Positions 63,442 to 64,000 of a stretch of DNA of 64,000 bases are shown one piece after another. Source of the stretch: Cerrena zonata (Eukaryota; Basidiomycota; Agaricomycetes; Polyporales; Cerrenaceae). Numbering within the stretch: position 1 is the stretch's first letter; the number at the start of each line of letters is the position of its first letter. Where the stretch lies: contig JASBNA010000014.1 of assembly GCA_038087015.1 (NCBI GenBank), positions 248,001 through 312,000 on the forward strand, written 5' to 3'. The notes beneath the pieces are model-generated. The model did not search any database, had not been told where the DNA came from, and saw only the letters and a list, made by a program, of their open reading frames with translations. The translations under genes were made by a program, and so were the position numbers.

Positions 63442-64000
63442 GTCGTATTTAGAGATAGAATCGCAAGGTGGTGGTTAACGTTCAACAGGCCGGGCCCTTC
63501 GTTTTCGTAATAGGTCTCACGCGTCTGTCGAAGACGCGTCCTATTTAAGACACGCTTGTGTGATTTGTTTACGCGTTGTTTACGCGTCCTCATCACGCGC
63601 TGTCTAATTTGAAGAGACCTCGTCGTCCGTACTTTCCTGACCACCAATGACTGTGATTCTTGATGTCTCTGGTGACTATCTTCATGACGAGAGCGTTAAA
63701 CGTACAGTGCTTGGATGTCTATAAGTTGAAAACACTGTGAGTTTTCAGCACAGACTCGGAACACTCTCGCTATCCTGATTAATGACTAATGATTCCTGAG
63801 ACTCGCTGGCCTTCTTAACGATCAGGTTTGTGCAGTACCACTCGTATGCTTAACTTGCGCTCAACTGAAGGATTTCGTACAAATCCACACTTGTAGAGAG
63901 TGCGCTCACATCATGATTCAGACCAAGAGAATTTTTGCAATTCATCCCTTACCGTTTCAAGTTACATAACGTGCAAAGGCAATTCCGTGCACGAGGTCAC
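63442..64000. other. sub1 upstream region, right edge
   Basis: Holds the MluI-box cluster. An ATG at 63647 on the plus strand opens MTVILDVSGDYLHDESVKRT for 25 codons and could be the first exon of a gene continuing past the window, but no clear splice donor was found. Confidence 0.3.
63519..63587. promoter_or_regulatory. Cluster of four MluI cell-cycle boxes
   Basis: The palindrome ACGCGT occurs at 63519-63524, 63534-63539, 63571-63576 and 63582-63587, with a near match ACGCGC at 63595-63600. This is the MCB element bound by MBF (Swi6/Mbp1-type) factors at G1/S genes. It lies 78-146 bp upstream of the sub1 ATG and about 60-130 bp before the plus-strand ATG at 63647. Confidence 0.7.

Overview
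This window is nuclear DNA of a filamentous basidiomycete, most likely a wood- or litter-decaying agaricomycete. Genes are dense, lie on both strands, and are cut by many short GT-AG introns (mostly about 50-60 bp). Clade indicators are a class II manganese peroxidase, an RPB3 with a Gly/Trp-rich tail, a Hop1 with PHD and winged-helix modules, and a fused siroheme nitrite reductase with a Rieske tail. Nothing prokaryotic, viral or CRISPR-like was seen. All gene models below were assembled by eye from reading frames, splice junctions and recognised protein motifs; none was checked against transcripts or databases.

Layout, left to right: 3' part of a GTPBP1/2-like translational GTPase (+); nitrite reductase niiA (+); membrane RING-H2 ubiquitin ligase (+); sulfite-oxidase-like molybdoenzyme (-); ferrochelatase (+); phosphomevalonate kinase (+); vacuolar-type amino acid transporter (-); PL14/PL20-like secreted polysaccharide lyase (+); tRNA-Gly(UCC) (-); RNA polymerase II subunit RPB3 (+); EF-hand MscS-type channel (-); syntaxin Tlg2 (-); tiny Cys-rich basidiomycete protein (+); Nar1 (-); glutaminyl cyclase (+); cation/proton antiporter (-); Trs23 (-); Hop1 (+); large Ser-rich protein (-); bleomycin hydrolase (-); unknown protein (+); manganese peroxidase (+); TBC Rab-GAP (+); ABC1/ADCK kinase (+); Sub1/PC4 coactivator (-).

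Most genes are housekeeping and functionally unrelated. A loose theme is redox-cofactor biology (siroheme/Fe-S/Rieske nitrite reductase, Moco enzyme, ferrochelatase, cytosolic Fe-S assembly factor Nar1, heme peroxidase), but spacing and orientation do not suggest a co-regulated cluster, and nitrite reductase is not flanked by nitrate reductase or a nitrate transporter.

The most noteworthy points are: two single-base deletions in the HORMA part of hop1 and one in the antiporter, all in short homopolymers; a 1.2 kb intron in TLG2 about twenty times the local norm with unexplained open stretches; 8-, 9- and 12-nt micro-exons, one followed by a perfect hairpin just before the 3' splice site; a 79-residue Cys-rich protein of unknown role; and a cluster of four MluI boxes at the right edge.
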